Origin: CAIPVR01 sp049316905
GTDB lineage: Bacteria > Actinomycetota > Acidimicrobiia > Acidimicrobiales > Microtrichaceae
NCBI GenBank assembly: GCA_049316905.1
Contig: JBMOJH010000007.1
Span: 1-61,572, forward strand
Length of the DNA stretch: 61,572 nucleotides
Direction: 5' to 3'
Under the pieces are notes generated by a model that did no database searches, had not been told where the DNA came from, and was given only the letters and a program-made list of their open reading frames with translations. Below are positions 31,399-40,115 of the stretch, one piece after another. Position 1 is the first letter of the stretch; each line of letters begins with the position of its first letter. Made by a program: the position numbers and the translations under genes.

Positions 31399-32727
31399 TT
31401 GTCCCGAATCGGCAACATCATCAAGGTCCCGGACCTGCGCAACAAGGTGTTGTTCACCCTGTTCATGCTGGTCCTGTACCGCTTCGGCTCCTACGTGCCC
31501 GTGCCCGGCATCGACCAGAACGCGGTCCAGGCGATCGAGAACCAGGCCCGTGAGGGCGGCGTGCTCGCCTTCCTCCAGCTGTTCTCCGGCCGGGCGCTCA
31601 CCCGCTTCAGCCTCTTCGCGCTGGGGATCATGCCGTACATCACGGCATCGATCATCATGCAGATCCTCGCGGTGGTGATCCCCAAGCTGCAGGAGTGGCA
31701 GCAGCAGGGCGCGGTGGGGCAGCGCAAGACCACCCAGTGGACCCGCTACGTCACCATCGGCATCGCGATCCTGCAGTCCACCGGCCTGGTGTTCCTGTTC
31801 CACAACGGTGGCGGCGGCCTGGTGGGCAGCCAGTCCAACCTCGACCTGGTGCCGGGCTTCAGCCCGCAGGTCGTACTGCTGATCGTCCTCACCTTCACCG
31901 CCGGCACGGCGCTGTTGATGTGGATGGGCGAGCTCATCACCAACCGCGGCATCGGCAACGGCATGTCGCTGATCATCTTCTGCTCGGTCGTGTCGGGCCT
32001 GCCCAGCGCCTTCTCCGCGGTGTACGCGGCGGAGAACGGCGCCGTGAAGCTGGCGATCTTCATCGCCTTCTTCCTGGTGCTGCTGGTCTTCATCGTCTTC
32101 ATCGAGCAGGGCCAGCGGCGCATCCCGGTGCAGTTCGCCAAGCGCGTGGTCGGCCGGCGGATGTACGCCGGGCAGAGCACCTACATCCCGCTCAAGGTCA
32201 ACCAGGCCGGTGTGGTCCCGATCATCTTCGCCAGCGCGGTGATCAACCTGCCGGTGTTGATCAGCCAGATCCTGCCGTCGGACGGGTGGGGCGCCACGGT
32301 GTCGCAGTGGATCAACGACAACCTGGCCAACACCGTCAACCCGTTCTACCTGGCGGTGCTCGGCCTGCTGATCGTGGGCTTCACGTACTTCTACACGGCG
32401 ATCGCCTTCGACCCCGTCCAGCAGGCGGACAACCTCCGCAAGCAGGGTGGCTTCATCCCCGGCATCCGTCCGGGCCCGCAGACCGAGAGCTACCTGGCCA
32501 AGGTGCTGAACCGCATCACCCTGCCCGGCGCGATCTTCATCGCCATCCTGGCGATCCTGCCCACGATCCTCGTGCGGTTCCTGCTCGGGGCCGGCGCCAG
32601 CGGTGCGGCGTACTCCATCGGCGGCACCTCGCTGCTGATCGCGGTCGGCGTGGCGCTCGAGACGATGAAGCAGGTCGACAGCCAGCTGATGATGCGCAAC
32701 TACGAGGGCTTCCTGTCCACCAAGTGA
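31399..32727 (+). CDS. secY: Preprotein translocase subunit SecY
   Basis: SecY is the ten-helix channel of the Sec translocon. The 442-residue product begins MSRIGNIIKVPDLRNKVLFT and has the conserved GIMPYITASIIMQ helix, the RRIPVQ cytosolic loop segment and GFTYFYTAIAFDP. The start is TTG 31399, supported by AGGAG at 31387-31391. It is separated from the ribosomal-protein run by a hairpin and probably has its own promoter. Confidence 0.98.
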   Translation: MSRIGNIIKVPDLRNKVLFTLFMLVLYRFGSYVPVPGIDQNAVQAIENQAREGGVLAFLQLFSGRALTRFSLFALGIMPYITASIIMQILAVVIPKLQEWQQQGAVGQRKTTQWTRYVTIGIAILQSTGLVFLFHNGGGGLVGSQSNLDLVPGFSPQVVLLIVLTFTAGTALLMWMGELITNRGIGNGMSLIIFCSVVSGLPSAFSAVYAAENGAVKLAIFIAFFLVLLVFIVFIEQGQRRIPVQFAKRVVGRRMYAGQSTYIPLKVNQAGVVPIIFASAVINLPVLISQILPSDGWGATVSQWINDNLANTVNPFYLAVLGLLIVGFTYFYTAIAFDPVQQADNLRKQGGFIPGIRPGPQTESYLAKVLNRITLPGAIFIAILAILPTILVRFLLGAGASGAAYSIGGTSLLIAVGVALETMKQVDSQLMMRNYEGFLSTK

Positions 32728-32762
32728 GCGGGCCGCCGGTGGACCCGGCGTCCGGGCCCCAC

Positions 32763-32792
32763 TTGTGCCACGTACCGGGAACCTGCTGACAT
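32763..32792 (+). promoter_or_regulatory. Candidate promoter giving leaderless adk mRNA
   Basis: TTGTGC (32763-32768), an 18-base spacer and TGACAT (32787-32792) end six bases before the adk ATG. No ribosome-binding site is visible before adk, which fits a leaderless start. Confidence 0.4.
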
Positions 32793-32798
32793 CAGGCC

Positions 32799-33458
32799 AT
32801 GACTGCTCCCTTGCGCGTGATCCTCTTCGGCCGTCAGGGCGCGGGGAAGGGCACCCAGGCCGTGCGCCTGGCCGCCCACTACGGGATCCCCCACATCTCC
32901 ACCGGCGACATGCTGCGGGCCGCCGCTGCGTCCGGTTCGGAGTTCGGCCTGAAGGTCAAGGCGATCATGGACGCGGGGAACCTCGTCGACGACGACACGA
33001 TGGCCGGGGTGGTCGCCGAGCGACTCGCCCAGGACGACGCCACCACGGCCGGCTTCCTGCTCGACGGCTATCCCCGCACCCGGGGGCAGGCCGAGTACCT
33101 CGAGGGCCTGTTCGGCGAGGGCGGGCTCACCGCGGCGGTCGACATCGACGTCCCCGAGGAGGTCGTGCTCGGGCGGATCACCGCCCGCCGCGTGTGCAAG
33201 GTGGGTGGCGAGGTCTACGCCCTCGGGCGGGACGAGGCGGCCGACACGGGCGTCTGCCCCAACGACGGCGGCGAGGTCATCCAGCGCGACGACGACACCG
33301 AGGCCTCCGTGCGCGTGCGCCTCGACAAGTACGCGGCCGAGACGCTGCCCCTGATGCCGTGGTACGCCGAGCGCGGCCTGCTGATCCGGGTGGACGGCGT
33401 GGGGGAGCCCCACGACATCGCGGCCGAGCTGGTGCGGCGCATCGACGAGGTGCGCTGA
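32799..33458 (+). CDS. adk: Adenylate kinase
   Basis: Adk interconverts ATP + AMP and 2 ADP. The 219-residue product has the P-loop GRQGAGKGTQ (11-20), LLDGYPRT in the AMP-binding core and a long LID domain. The LID has the spacing of the zinc type (Bacillus C130, C133, C150, D153), but here it reads C133, G136, C153, D156. One ligand is lost, so zinc binding is doubtful. It follows secY as in many bacteria. Confidence 0.97.
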   Translation: MTAPLRVILFGRQGAGKGTQAVRLAAHYGIPHISTGDMLRAAAASGSEFGLKVKAIMDAGNLVDDDTMAGVVAERLAQDDATTAGFLLDGYPRTRGQAEYLEGLFGEGGLTAAVDIDVPEEVVLGRITARRVCKVGGEVYALGRDEAADTGVCPNDGGEVIQRDDDTEASVRVRLDKYAAETLPLMPWYAERGLLIRVDGVGEPHDIAAELVRRIDEVR

Positions 33459-33490
33459 GGACCCCGTCGCGGGGCTCCCGACGGGCGGCT

Positions 33491-33519
33491 TTGATCCCGG
33501 AGGGGACTTCCCCTATCAT
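33491..33519 (+). promoter_or_regulatory. infA promoter
   Basis: TTGATC (33491-33496), a 17-base spacer and TATCAT (33514-33519) give an infA leader of about 70 bases. It would drive infA, rpmJ, rpsM, rpsK, rpsD and probably rpoA and rplQ. Confidence 0.65.
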
Positions 33520-33599
33520 CGTCCGTCGGCCCGTGCGGACACCCGTTCGCACCGCGCCTCGAAGACTCCACCCCCCGGGGCTCGCCAGGAGGTCCTGTT

Positions 33600-33824
33600 C
33601 TGCCCAAGCCCAAGGAAGACGCCATCGTCCTCGAAGGAACGGTCATCGAGCCGCTCCCCAACGCCATGTTCCGGGTCGAACTCGAGAACGGGCACAAGGT
33701 CCTGGCGCACATCTCCGGGAAGATGCGGATGCACTACATCCGGATCCTCCCCGGCGACAGGGTGCAGGTGGAACTCACCCCCTACGACCTCTCCCGGGGT
33801 CGGATCACCTACCGGTACAAGTGA
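33600..33824 (+). CDS. infA: Translation initiation factor IF-1 with apparent CTG start
   Basis: IF-1 occupies the 30S A site during initiation. The reading frame encodes PKPKEDAIVLEGTVIEPLP, then NAMFRVELENGHKVLAHISG and ends DLSRGRITYRYK, a complete 74-residue OB-fold IF-1. No ATG, GTG or TTG lies in frame at the expected start. CTG 33600 sits seven bases after the strong AGGAGG (33587-33592). The next in-frame ATG (33666) would delete the first strands. A non-standard start is therefore inferred. The gene is easily missed by ATG/GTG/TTG-only searches. rpmJ follows after 27 bases. Confidence 0.93.
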   Translation: MPKPKEDAIVLEGTVIEPLPNAMFRVELENGHKVLAHISGKMRMHYIRILPGDRVQVELTPYDLSRGRITYRYK

Positions 33825-33851
33825 CGGCCCCCGGCTGCAGGAACGCGAGAC

Positions 33852-33965
33852 ATGAAAGTTCGACCGAGCGTCAAGAAGATCTGTGAGAAGTGCAGGGTCA
33901 TCCGCCGCCACGGCCGCGTGATGGTCATCTGCGAGAACCCCCGGCACAAGCAGCGCCAGGGCTGA
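33852..33965 (+). CDS. rpmJ: 50S ribosomal protein L36 (zinc form)
   Basis: The 37-residue product MKVRPSVKKICEKCRVIRRH... keeps all zinc ligands (C11, C14, C27, H32), so this is the zinc-containing L36. ATG 33852 has CGCGAGA upstream. It lies in the standard infA-rpmJ-rpsM order. Confidence 0.97.
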   Translation: MKVRPSVKKICEKCRVIRRHGRVMVICENPRHKQRQG

Positions 33966-33978
33966 GGCAGGAACACAC

Positions 33979-34356
33979 ATGGCACGTATCTCCGGCGTTG
34001 ACATCCCGCGCGAGAAGCGGCTCGTCATCTCCCTCACCTACGTCTACGGGATCGGTCGCACGACGGCGGAGCAGATCTGCGCCGCCACGTCGATCGACCC
34101 CTCCACCCGGGTGCGCGACCTCACCGACTCCGAGGTGACCACGCTCCGCTCCTACATCGAGGAGCACTTCAAGGTGGAGGGTGACCTCCGCCGTGAGGTC
34201 AACCAGAACATCAAGCGGAAGATGGAGATCGGCTGCTACCAGGGCCTCCGTCACCGCCGGGGCCTGCCCGTCCGCGGCCAGCGCACCCACACCAACGCCC
34301 GTACCCGCAAGGGTCCCAAGAAGACCGTCGCCGGCAAGAAGAAGGTTCGCAAGTAA
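33979..34356 (+). CDS. rpsM: 30S ribosomal protein S13
   Basis: S13 forms head-to-50S bridges and touches P-site tRNA. The 125-residue product has MARISGVDIPREKRLVISLTY cut to its start and the basic tail RTHTNARTRKGPKKTVAGKKK. ATG 33979 has GGCAGGAA upstream. Its TAA overlaps the rpsK start. Confidence 0.97.
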   Translation: MARISGVDIPREKRLVISLTYVYGIGRTTAEQICAATSIDPSTRVRDLTDSEVTTLRSYIEEHFKVEGDLRREVNQNIKRKMEIGCYQGLRHRRGLPVRGQRTHTNARTRKGPKKTVAGKKKVRK

Positions 34357-34754
34357 TGGCCAAGCCACCCGCGGGCGGTCGTCGCCCCAAGCGCCGCGAG
34401 CGCAAGAACGTCACCCACGGCGTCGTCCACATCAAGAGCTCGTTCAACAACACGATCATCTCGATCACCGACCAGGAGGGCAACGTCCTGTCCTGGGCCT
34501 CCGCGGGCAACGCCGGGTTCAAGGGCTCGCGCAAGTCGACGCCCTTCGCCGCCCAGCTCGCCGCCGAGCAGGCTGCCCGTCGGGCCATGGAGCACGGCGT
34601 CCGCAAGGTCGACGTGGTGGTGAAGGGTCCGGGCTCCGGCCGCGAGACCGCCATCCGCTCCATCCAGAACGTGGGCATCGAGGTGACCGGCATCAAGGAC
34701 GTCACCCCGGTGCCCCACAACGGCTGCCGTCCCCCGAAGCGTCGGAGGCTCTGA
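34356..34754 (+). CDS. rpsK: 30S ribosomal protein S11
   Basis: S11 lies on the 30S platform near the E site. The 132-residue product has HIKSSFNNTIISITDQEGN and the C-terminal DVTPVPHNGCRPPKRRRL. It overlaps rpsM by one base and is followed by rpsD after three bases. Confidence 0.97.
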   Translation: MAKPPAGGRRPKRRERKNVTHGVVHIKSSFNNTIISITDQEGNVLSWASAGNAGFKGSRKSTPFAAQLAAEQAARRAMEHGVRKVDVVVKGPGSGRETAIRSIQNVGIEVTGIKDVTPVPHNGCRPPKRRRL

Positions 34755-34757
34755 CCC

Positions 34758-35375
34758 ATGGCCCGCTACACCGGCCCGAGGGCCCGCGTCTCCCGCCGTC
34801 TCGGCACCAACATCTGGGGCACCAAGGGCGAGAACATCGCCATGGAGAAGCGCCCGTACCCGCCCGGCGAGCACGGGCGGACCCGGCGCCGCGGCAACGT
34901 GAGCGAGTACCTGCTGCAGCTCCAGGAGAAGCAGAAGGCCCGCTTCACCTACGGCATGTCCGAGAAGCAGTTCCGCAACCTCTACGAGGAGGCGAACCGC
35001 CGCCAGGGCGTCACCGGCGAGAACCTGCTCCGCTTCTGCGAACTCCGGCTCGACAACGTCGTCTACCGCGCCGGCTGGGGCGCCACCCGTCCCCAGGCCC
35101 GCCAGCTCGTGAACCACGGCCACGTCGAGGTCAACGGCAAGCGGGTCAACATCCCCAGCTACCGGGTTCGCAAGGGTGATGTCGTGCGCCTGCGCGACAA
35201 GTCCCGCCAGCTCCTCGTGGTCCAGTGGAACATGGACACGCTCGATCGCACCCCGCCGGCCTGGCTGGAGTCCGCCGACGGCGGGCAGGAGGTGACGGTG
35301 CGCGAGCTCCCGCTGCGGGAGCACATCGACGTGCCCGTCCGCGAGCAGCTCATCGTCGAGCTCTACTCCAAGTAA
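34758..35375 (+). CDS. rpsD: 30S ribosomal protein S4
   Basis: S4 nucleates 30S assembly and often represses the alpha operon. The 205-residue product has the S4 RNA-binding domain (LDNVVYRAGWGATRPQARQL and VNHGHVEVNGKRVNIPS). The N-terminal cysteine knuckle of zinc-type S4 is absent. ATG 34758 is close behind rpsK. A 71-base gap precedes rpoA. Confidence 0.97.
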   Translation: MARYTGPRARVSRRLGTNIWGTKGENIAMEKRPYPPGEHGRTRRRGNVSEYLLQLQEKQKARFTYGMSEKQFRNLYEEANRRQGVTGENLLRFCELRLDNVVYRAGWGATRPQARQLVNHGHVEVNGKRVNIPSYRVRKGDVVRLRDKSRQLLVVQWNMDTLDRTPPAWLESADGGQEVTVRELPLREHIDVPVREQLIVELYSK

Positions 35376-35446
35376 GCACCCCGTCCACCGGCCCCGTCGC
35401 CACCCGACCACCCGTCCGCAGTTCCAGTCACCGAGGTACGCATCAG

Positions 35447-36382
35447 ATGCTCGTCATTCAGCGCCCCACCGTGGAGGCCATCGGCGAGGAGGACGGCAAC
35501 CGCCAGCGGTTCGCCATCAGCCCGTTGGAGCCCGGCTTCGGCCACACCCTCGGCAACTCGCTCCGCCGCACCCTCCTGTCGTCGATCCCCGGCGCCGCGA
35601 TCACCGAGGTGCGCTTCGACGACGCGCTCCACGAGTTCGACACGATCGCCGGGATCACCGAGGACGTCACCGACATCATCCTCAACCTGAAGGACGTGGT
35701 GCTCACGTCCGTCGCCGAGGACCCGATCACGCTGCGCCTCGACGTGCGGGGCCCGGCCGAGGTGACCGCCGCCGACATCCAGGCCTCCTCCGACGTGGAG
35801 ATCCTGAACCCGGACCTGCACCTCGCCACCCTGAACTCCAAGGCGCGGCTGGCCGCCGACCTCACCGTCGACCGCGGCAAGGGCTACCTCTCCACGGTCG
35901 GTCGGAGCGACGCCACCATCGGCGTGATCCCGATCGACGCGATCTTCTCGCCCGTGCGTCGCGTGACGTTCGCCGTGGAGCCCACCCGGGTGGAGCAGTC
36001 CACCAACTACGACCGTCTCGTGCTCGACATCGAGACCGACGGCTCGGTCACGCCCCGTGACGCGCTCTCGTCCGCCGGCGCCACGCTGCGCTCGCTCATC
36101 GAGCTCGTGGAGCAGATGTCCGACGAGCCCGTGGGCCTCATCGTGGCCGATGCCCCCGTCGCCGCGGCCTCGTCGCCCGACATGGAGCGTCCGATCGAGG
36201 AGCTCGACCTGTCGGAGCGTCCCCGGAACTGCCTCAAGCGGGCCCAGGTCAACACCGTGGGCGAGCTGCTGCAGAAGTCCGAGGACGACCTGCTCGCCAT
36301 CACGAACTTCGGCCAGAAGTCCCTGGACGAGGTCATCGCCAAGCTCGACGAGATGGGGCTGTCGCTCCGCGGTCGGGACTGA
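35447..36382 (+). CDS. rpoA: DNA-directed RNA polymerase subunit alpha
   Basis: Alpha dimerises to nucleate RNA polymerase; its C-terminal domain binds UP elements and activators. The 311-residue product has the N-terminal PLEPGFGHTLGNSLRRTLLSS motif and the helix-hairpin-helix C-terminal domain RPRNCLKRAQVNTVGELLQK. ATG 35447 is preceded by CCGAGGTACG. rplQ follows after 19 bases. Confidence 0.97.
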   Translation: MLVIQRPTVEAIGEEDGNRQRFAISPLEPGFGHTLGNSLRRTLLSSIPGAAITEVRFDDALHEFDTIAGITEDVTDIILNLKDVVLTSVAEDPITLRLDVRGPAEVTAADIQASSDVEILNPDLHLATLNSKARLAADLTVDRGKGYLSTVGRSDATIGVIPIDAIFSPVRRVTFAVEPTRVEQSTNYDRLVLDIETDGSVTPRDALSSAGATLRSLIELVEQMSDEPVGLIVADAPVAAASSPDMERPIEELDLSERPRNCLKRAQVNTVGELLQKSEDDLLAITNFGQKSLDEVIAKLDEMGLSLRGRD

Positions 36383-36401
36383 TCACCGGAGAACTCAGGA
36401 C

Positions 36402-36758
36402 ATGCCTGCCACCCCGAAGAAGGGCCGCCGGTTCGGCGGCGACAGCAAGCACCAGCGGCTCATGATGGCCAACCTGGTGTGCTCGCTGGTCGCGTCGCCC
36501 ACCGGCATCGTGACCACCGAGGCCAAGGCCAAGGCCGTGCGCCCCATCGCCGAGAAGCTGGTGACCAAGGCCCGTAAGGGCGGTCTCCACAACCACCGCC
36601 AGATCCTCGCCTACCTGGGTGACCAGGAGATCGCGGACCTCCTGGTGCGCGAGATCGGCCCCCGCTATGCCGACCGCCCGGGTGGCTACACCCGCATCCT
36701 GAAGCTGGGCACCCGCCCCGGCGACAACGCGCCGATGGCCAAGCTGGAGTTCGTCTGA
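36402..36758 (+). CDS. rplQ: 50S ribosomal protein L17
   Basis: L17 lies near the exit tunnel. The 118-residue product has RFGGDSKHQRLMMANLVCSLV and ends GYTRILKLGTRPGDNAPMAKLEFV cut here to its end. ATG 36402 has CGGAGAA upstream. It closes the alpha operon before a strong terminator. Confidence 0.97.
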   Translation: MPATPKKGRRFGGDSKHQRLMMANLVCSLVASPTGIVTTEAKAKAVRPIAEKLVTKARKGGLHNHRQILAYLGDQEIADLLVREIGPRYADRPGGYTRILKLGTRPGDNAPMAKLEFV

Positions 36759-36786
36759 GCTCGCGGCCCCTGCGCCCGGAACACAC

Positions 36787-36814
36787 CGACGGACCGCCCG
36801 AGGGCGGTCCGTCG
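36787..36814 (+). terminator. Terminator of the alpha operon
   Basis: CGACGGACCGCC pairs perfectly with GGCGGTCCGTCG over 12 bp with a 4-base CGAG loop, 28 bases after the rplQ stop. It is followed by TCGTTG and is one of the strongest hairpins in the window. Confidence 0.8.
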
Positions 36815-36817
36815 TCG

Positions 36818-37621
36818 TTGTGGGGGCCGGGCGCGGGCGAGGTGCGGCTGCGCCTCGACGTGGCGTACGACGGTGCGGGGTTCCACGGCTTCGCCGAGAA
36901 CCGCGACGTCCGGACGGTGGGGGGTGAGCTGCGGGCCGCCCTGGAGCGGGTGATGGGCCAGGACCTCGAGCTCACCTGCGCCGGCCGCACCGACACCGGG
37001 GTGCACGCCCGCGGCCAGGTGGTGAGCGTGACCGTCCGACCCCGGGCCGGCCGGCCCGCCGGCCCGCCGGCGCTCCGCGACGCCCTGAACGGCCTCCTCG
37101 GGCCGGAGGTGGTGGTCGGGCGGGTCCTCGAGGTGCCGTCGGAGTTCGACGCGAGGTTCTCGGCCCGCGCCCGCACCTACCGCTACCGGGTGCTGAACCG
37201 ACCGGTGCCGGACCCGTTCCTGGCCCGCACCGCCTGGTGGGTGTCGGAACCCCTGGACCGCCACGCGCTCGACGAGGCCTGCATCCCGCTGCTCGGCGAG
37301 CACGACTTCTCCTCGTTCTGCCGGCGCCCCCGCGGCCGTGACGACGTCTCCCTCGTCCGACGGATCACCGATGCCCGGTGGGCGGTCGGGGGTGACGCGG
37401 ACGGCGGTGATGTGGACGGTGCCGGCGTGCTCGACCTCTGGCTGACCGCGACCGCCTTCTGCCACCAGATGGTGCGCAGCATCACCGGCCTCCTCGTCGA
37501 GGTCGGCAGGGGTCGCCGGACTCCGGCCGACGTGGCCGCCGCGCTCGCCGCGGCCGACCGGTCCACGGTGCCGACCCTGGCCCCGCCACACGGCCTCACG
37601 CTCTGGCGGGTCGACTACTGA
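36818..37621 (+). CDS. truA: tRNA pseudouridine(38-40) synthase TruA
   Basis: TruA isomerises U38-U40 in the anticodon arm of many tRNAs. The product has the RNA-binding LDVAYDGAGFHGFAENR start region and the catalytic Asp in CAGRTDTGVHARGQV. A C-terminal CHQMVRSITGLLVEVGRG motif is also present. The start is uncertain: TTG 36818 directly after the hairpin gives 267 residues, GTG 36842 gives 259 and fits homologues slightly better. Neither has a clear ribosome-binding site. Confidence 0.93.
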   Translation: MWGPGAGEVRLRLDVAYDGAGFHGFAENRDVRTVGGELRAALERVMGQDLELTCAGRTDTGVHARGQVVSVTVRPRAGRPAGPPALRDALNGLLGPEVVVGRVLEVPSEFDARFSARARTYRYRVLNRPVPDPFLARTAWWVSEPLDRHALDEACIPLLGEHDFSSFCRRPRGRDDVSLVRRITDARWAVGGDADGGDVDGAGVLDLWLTATAFCHQMVRSITGLLVEVGRGRRTPADVAAALAAADRSTVPTLAPPHGLTLWRVDY

Positions 37622-37639
37622 GCGCGGCCGGGCCCGCGG

Positions 37640-37669
37640 TTGCGGCGGGGGTGGGGGTCGCCCTACTCT
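37640..37669 (+). promoter_or_regulatory. Promoter for rplM-rpsI
   Basis: TTGCGG (37640-37645), an 18-base spacer and TACTCT (37664-37669). The -10 box equals that of rpoB. The leader to rplM is about 135 bases. Confidence 0.5.
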
Positions 37670-37810
37670 TTCCCGTCGGCCCGAGCGGGGTTCTCCCCGG
37701 ACCCGGTCCGACCGCACCGGAGGCGATCCGCACCCGGTGGCCGTCCCGTCCCCCGACGGTCTCACGACCGGAGGGAACAGGACCCGAGGCACAGAGAAAG
37801 AGTGAGTCAC

Positions 37811-38260
37811 GTGCGCACGTATTCGCCCAAGGCATCCGAGATCGACCGTACGTGGTACGTCGTCGACGCCGAGGGTCTCACCCTGGGCCGCATGGCCACC
37901 GAGGTGGCCCGCGTGCTCCGTGGCAAGCACAAGGCGACCTTCACCCCGCATCTCGACACGGGTGACCACGTGATCATCGTCAACGCCGAGAAGGTGGTCC
38001 TCACCTCCAACAAGGCCGAGACCAAGCAGGTGTACCGCCACAGCGGCTACCCGGGCGGCATCAAGTCGGCCACCTACGCCGAGCTGCTCGACAAGAAGCC
38101 GGAGGAGGCCGTGCGGCGCACCGTGCGCGGCATGCTCCCCAAGAACCGCCTGGGCCGCCAGATGCTGCGCAAGCTGAAGGTGTACGCCGGTCCCGACCAT
38201 CCCCACGCCAGCCAGCGTCCCGAGCCCCTCGTGCTCGACGCCGCCCGAGCCCGCTCGTAA
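37811..38260 (+). CDS. rplM: 50S ribosomal protein L13
   Basis: L13 is an early 50S assembly protein. The 149-residue product has MRTYSPKASEIDRTWYVVDAEG cut to its start and RGMLPKNRLGRQMLRKLKVYAG. The start is GTG 37811 with GAAAGAG upstream; GTG 37802 is possible. It pairs with rpsI 14 bases downstream. Confidence 0.97.
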   Translation: MRTYSPKASEIDRTWYVVDAEGLTLGRMATEVARVLRGKHKATFTPHLDTGDHVIIVNAEKVVLTSNKAETKQVYRHSGYPGGIKSATYAELLDKKPEEAVRRTVRGMLPKNRLGRQMLRKLKVYAGPDHPHASQRPEPLVLDAARARS

Positions 38261-38274
38261 CGGAGAACGCAGAG

Positions 38275-38667
38275 ATGTCCACCCCCCTCGTGCAAGCCAC
38301 CGGTCGTCGCAAGCGGGCCGTCGCCCGTGTGCGTCTCCGTGCCGGCTCCGGGACCATCACGATCAACAAGCGTCCGGTGGAGGACTACTTCCCGAACGCG
38401 ACCCACCGCATGATCCTGAGCGAGCCGCTGCGCCTCACCGAGACCGGCGAGGTCTACGACATCGACGCCACCCTCCACGGCGGCGGCGTGACCGGCCAGG
38501 CCGGCGCCGTCCGTCTCGGGATCGCCCGGGCGCTCATCGAGTTGGACCCGGAGCTGCGGCCCAGCCTGAAGAAGGCCGGATTCCTCACCCGCGACGCCCG
38601 CGAGAAGGAGTCCAAGAAGTACGGCCTCAAGAAGGCCCGCAAGGCCCCGCAGTACTCGAAGCGCTGA
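38275..38667 (+). CDS. rpsI: 30S ribosomal protein S9
   Basis: S9 reaches the P-site tRNA with its C-terminal tail. The 130-residue product has ATGRRKRAVARVRLRAGSG and ends KKYGLKKARKAPQYSKR, including the conserved terminal Lys-Arg. ATG 38275 has CGGAGAACG upstream. Confidence 0.97.
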   Translation: MSTPLVQATGRRKRAVARVRLRAGSGTITINKRPVEDYFPNATHRMILSEPLRLTETGEVYDIDATLHGGGVTGQAGAVRLGIARALIELDPELRPSLKKAGFLTRDAREKESKKYGLKKARKAPQYSKR

Positions 38668-38705
38668 GGCGGGCCGCCCCTACGGACAGGCAGGACGGTC
38701 GCGGC

Positions 38706-40040
38706 ATGGCGGTGCGTTTCGGTACCGACGGCGTACGCGGTGTGGCCAATCGCGACCTCACCCCCGAGATCGCGCTCGCCATCGGGCGGGCCGCGGTCCG
38801 GGTCTTCGGCACGGCACGCGTGCTGGTCGGTCGCGACACCCGGCGCTCGGGTCCGATGTTCGAGTCCGCGGTGGCGGCCGGCATCGCGGCCGAGGGGGCC
38901 GAGGCGGTCCTGCTGGGCGTGGTCCCCACCCCGGCGGTCGCGCTCGCCGCGGCCCACCACGGCGTGGCCGGGGTGATGATCTCGGCGTCGCACAACCCGT
39001 TCGCGGACAACGGGATCAAGGTGTTCGCCCCGGGCGGGCTCAAGCTCGACGACGCGGAGCAGGCCCGGGTCGAGGCCGCCATCGCGGAGGTGCTCGAGCC
39101 GGGCCCCCACGCCGGCCCCGAGGGCGCGGCCGTGGGGTCCGTGTCGGCGGACCCGGATGCGCTCGGCCGCTACGGCCGTTCGGTGGCCGACGCCATGGAG
39201 GGCCGCACGCTGCAGGGGCTGCATGTGGTGGTCGACTGCGCCAACGGGTCCGACAGCGAGGTGGCGCCCGAGGTGCTCCGGTCCCTCGGCGCCCGGGTCG
39301 ACGTGCTCGCCGACGGGCCTGACGGCGCCAACATCAACCTCGACTGCGGTTCCACGCACCCCGAGGCCCTGCAGGATGCGGTGGTCCGCCTCGGCGCCGA
39401 CGTGGGCATCGCCTTCGACGGCGACGCCGACCGCGTCCTCGCCGTCGACCATCTCGGCCGTCTCGTCGACGGCGACCAGATCATGGCGCTGTGCGCCACC
39501 GACCTCCGCGACCGCGGGCGCCTCGCGCATGACACCGTGGTGGTCACCGTGATGTCGAACCTCGGGTTCCGCCGGGCGATGGCCGTGGAGGGCATCACCG
39601 TGGTGGAGACCGCGGTCGGCGACCGCTACGTGCTCGAGGCCATGGCCGCCGGTGGGTACTCCCTCGGTGGCGAGCAGTCGGGTCACGTGGTCTTCGGGGA
39701 CCTGTGCACCACCGGCGACGGCCTGCTCACCGCCGTGATGCTGCTGGATCTCGTCCGGCGCGCCGGCAGCCCGCTCGCGTCGCTGGCCGAGGCCGCGATG
39801 ACCCGACTGCCCCAGGTGCTGGTGAACGTGCGCCTCGACCGACCGGTGCCCGACGTCGCGGCCCGCCTCGCCGGTGAGGTGGCCGCGGCGGAGGAGGAGC
39901 TGGGCGACAACGGCCGGGTGCTGCTCCGGCCGTCCGGCACCGAGCCGGTCGTCCGGGTGATGGTCGAGGCGCCCACCGAGGAGACGGCGGGCCGGGTGGC
40001 CCACGCCCTCGCCGGGGCCGTGGCCGCCCTCGGCGACTGA
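38706..40040 (+). CDS. glmM: Phosphoglucosamine mutase
   Basis: GlmM converts glucosamine-6-phosphate to glucosamine-1-phosphate for UDP-GlcNAc and peptidoglycan. The 444-residue product has FGTDGVRGVAN, the phosphoserine loop ISASHNPFADNGIKVF, the metal loop AFDGDADRVLAVD and the C-terminal RPSGTEPVVRVMVEA. ATG 38706 has GGACGG upstream. The next gene is the amidotransferase that would make its substrate. Confidence 0.97.
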   Translation: MAVRFGTDGVRGVANRDLTPEIALAIGRAAVRVFGTARVLVGRDTRRSGPMFESAVAAGIAAEGAEAVLLGVVPTPAVALAAAHHGVAGVMISASHNPFADNGIKVFAPGGLKLDDAEQARVEAAIAEVLEPGPHAGPEGAAVGSVSADPDALGRYGRSVADAMEGRTLQGLHVVVDCANGSDSEVAPEVLRSLGARVDVLADGPDGANINLDCGSTHPEALQDAVVRLGADVGIAFDGDADRVLAVDHLGRLVDGDQIMALCATDLRDRGRLAHDTVVVTVMSNLGFRRAMAVEGITVVETAVGDRYVLEAMAAGGYSLGGEQSGHVVFGDLCTTGDGLLTAVMLLDLVRRAGSPLASLAEAAMTRLPQVLVNVRLDRPVPDVAARLAGEVAAAEEELGDNGRVLLRPSGTEPVVRVMVEAPTEETAGRVAHALAGAVAALGD

Positions 40041-40081
40041 CCGGGAAGACCTACCCAGACCGTCCTGACGGGGTGGCCCCG

Positions 40082-40087
40082 TAGAAT
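40082..40087 (+). promoter_or_regulatory. Candidate -10 box for the glmS-like gene
   Basis: TAGAAT (40082-40087) follows a small CGGGG/CCCCG hairpin (40069-40081). No good -35 is visible. The start codon lies 28 bases downstream behind AGGAGG. Confidence 0.35.
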
Positions 40088-40115
40088 CGGACGATCCCCC
40101 CAGGAGGCAACGTCC

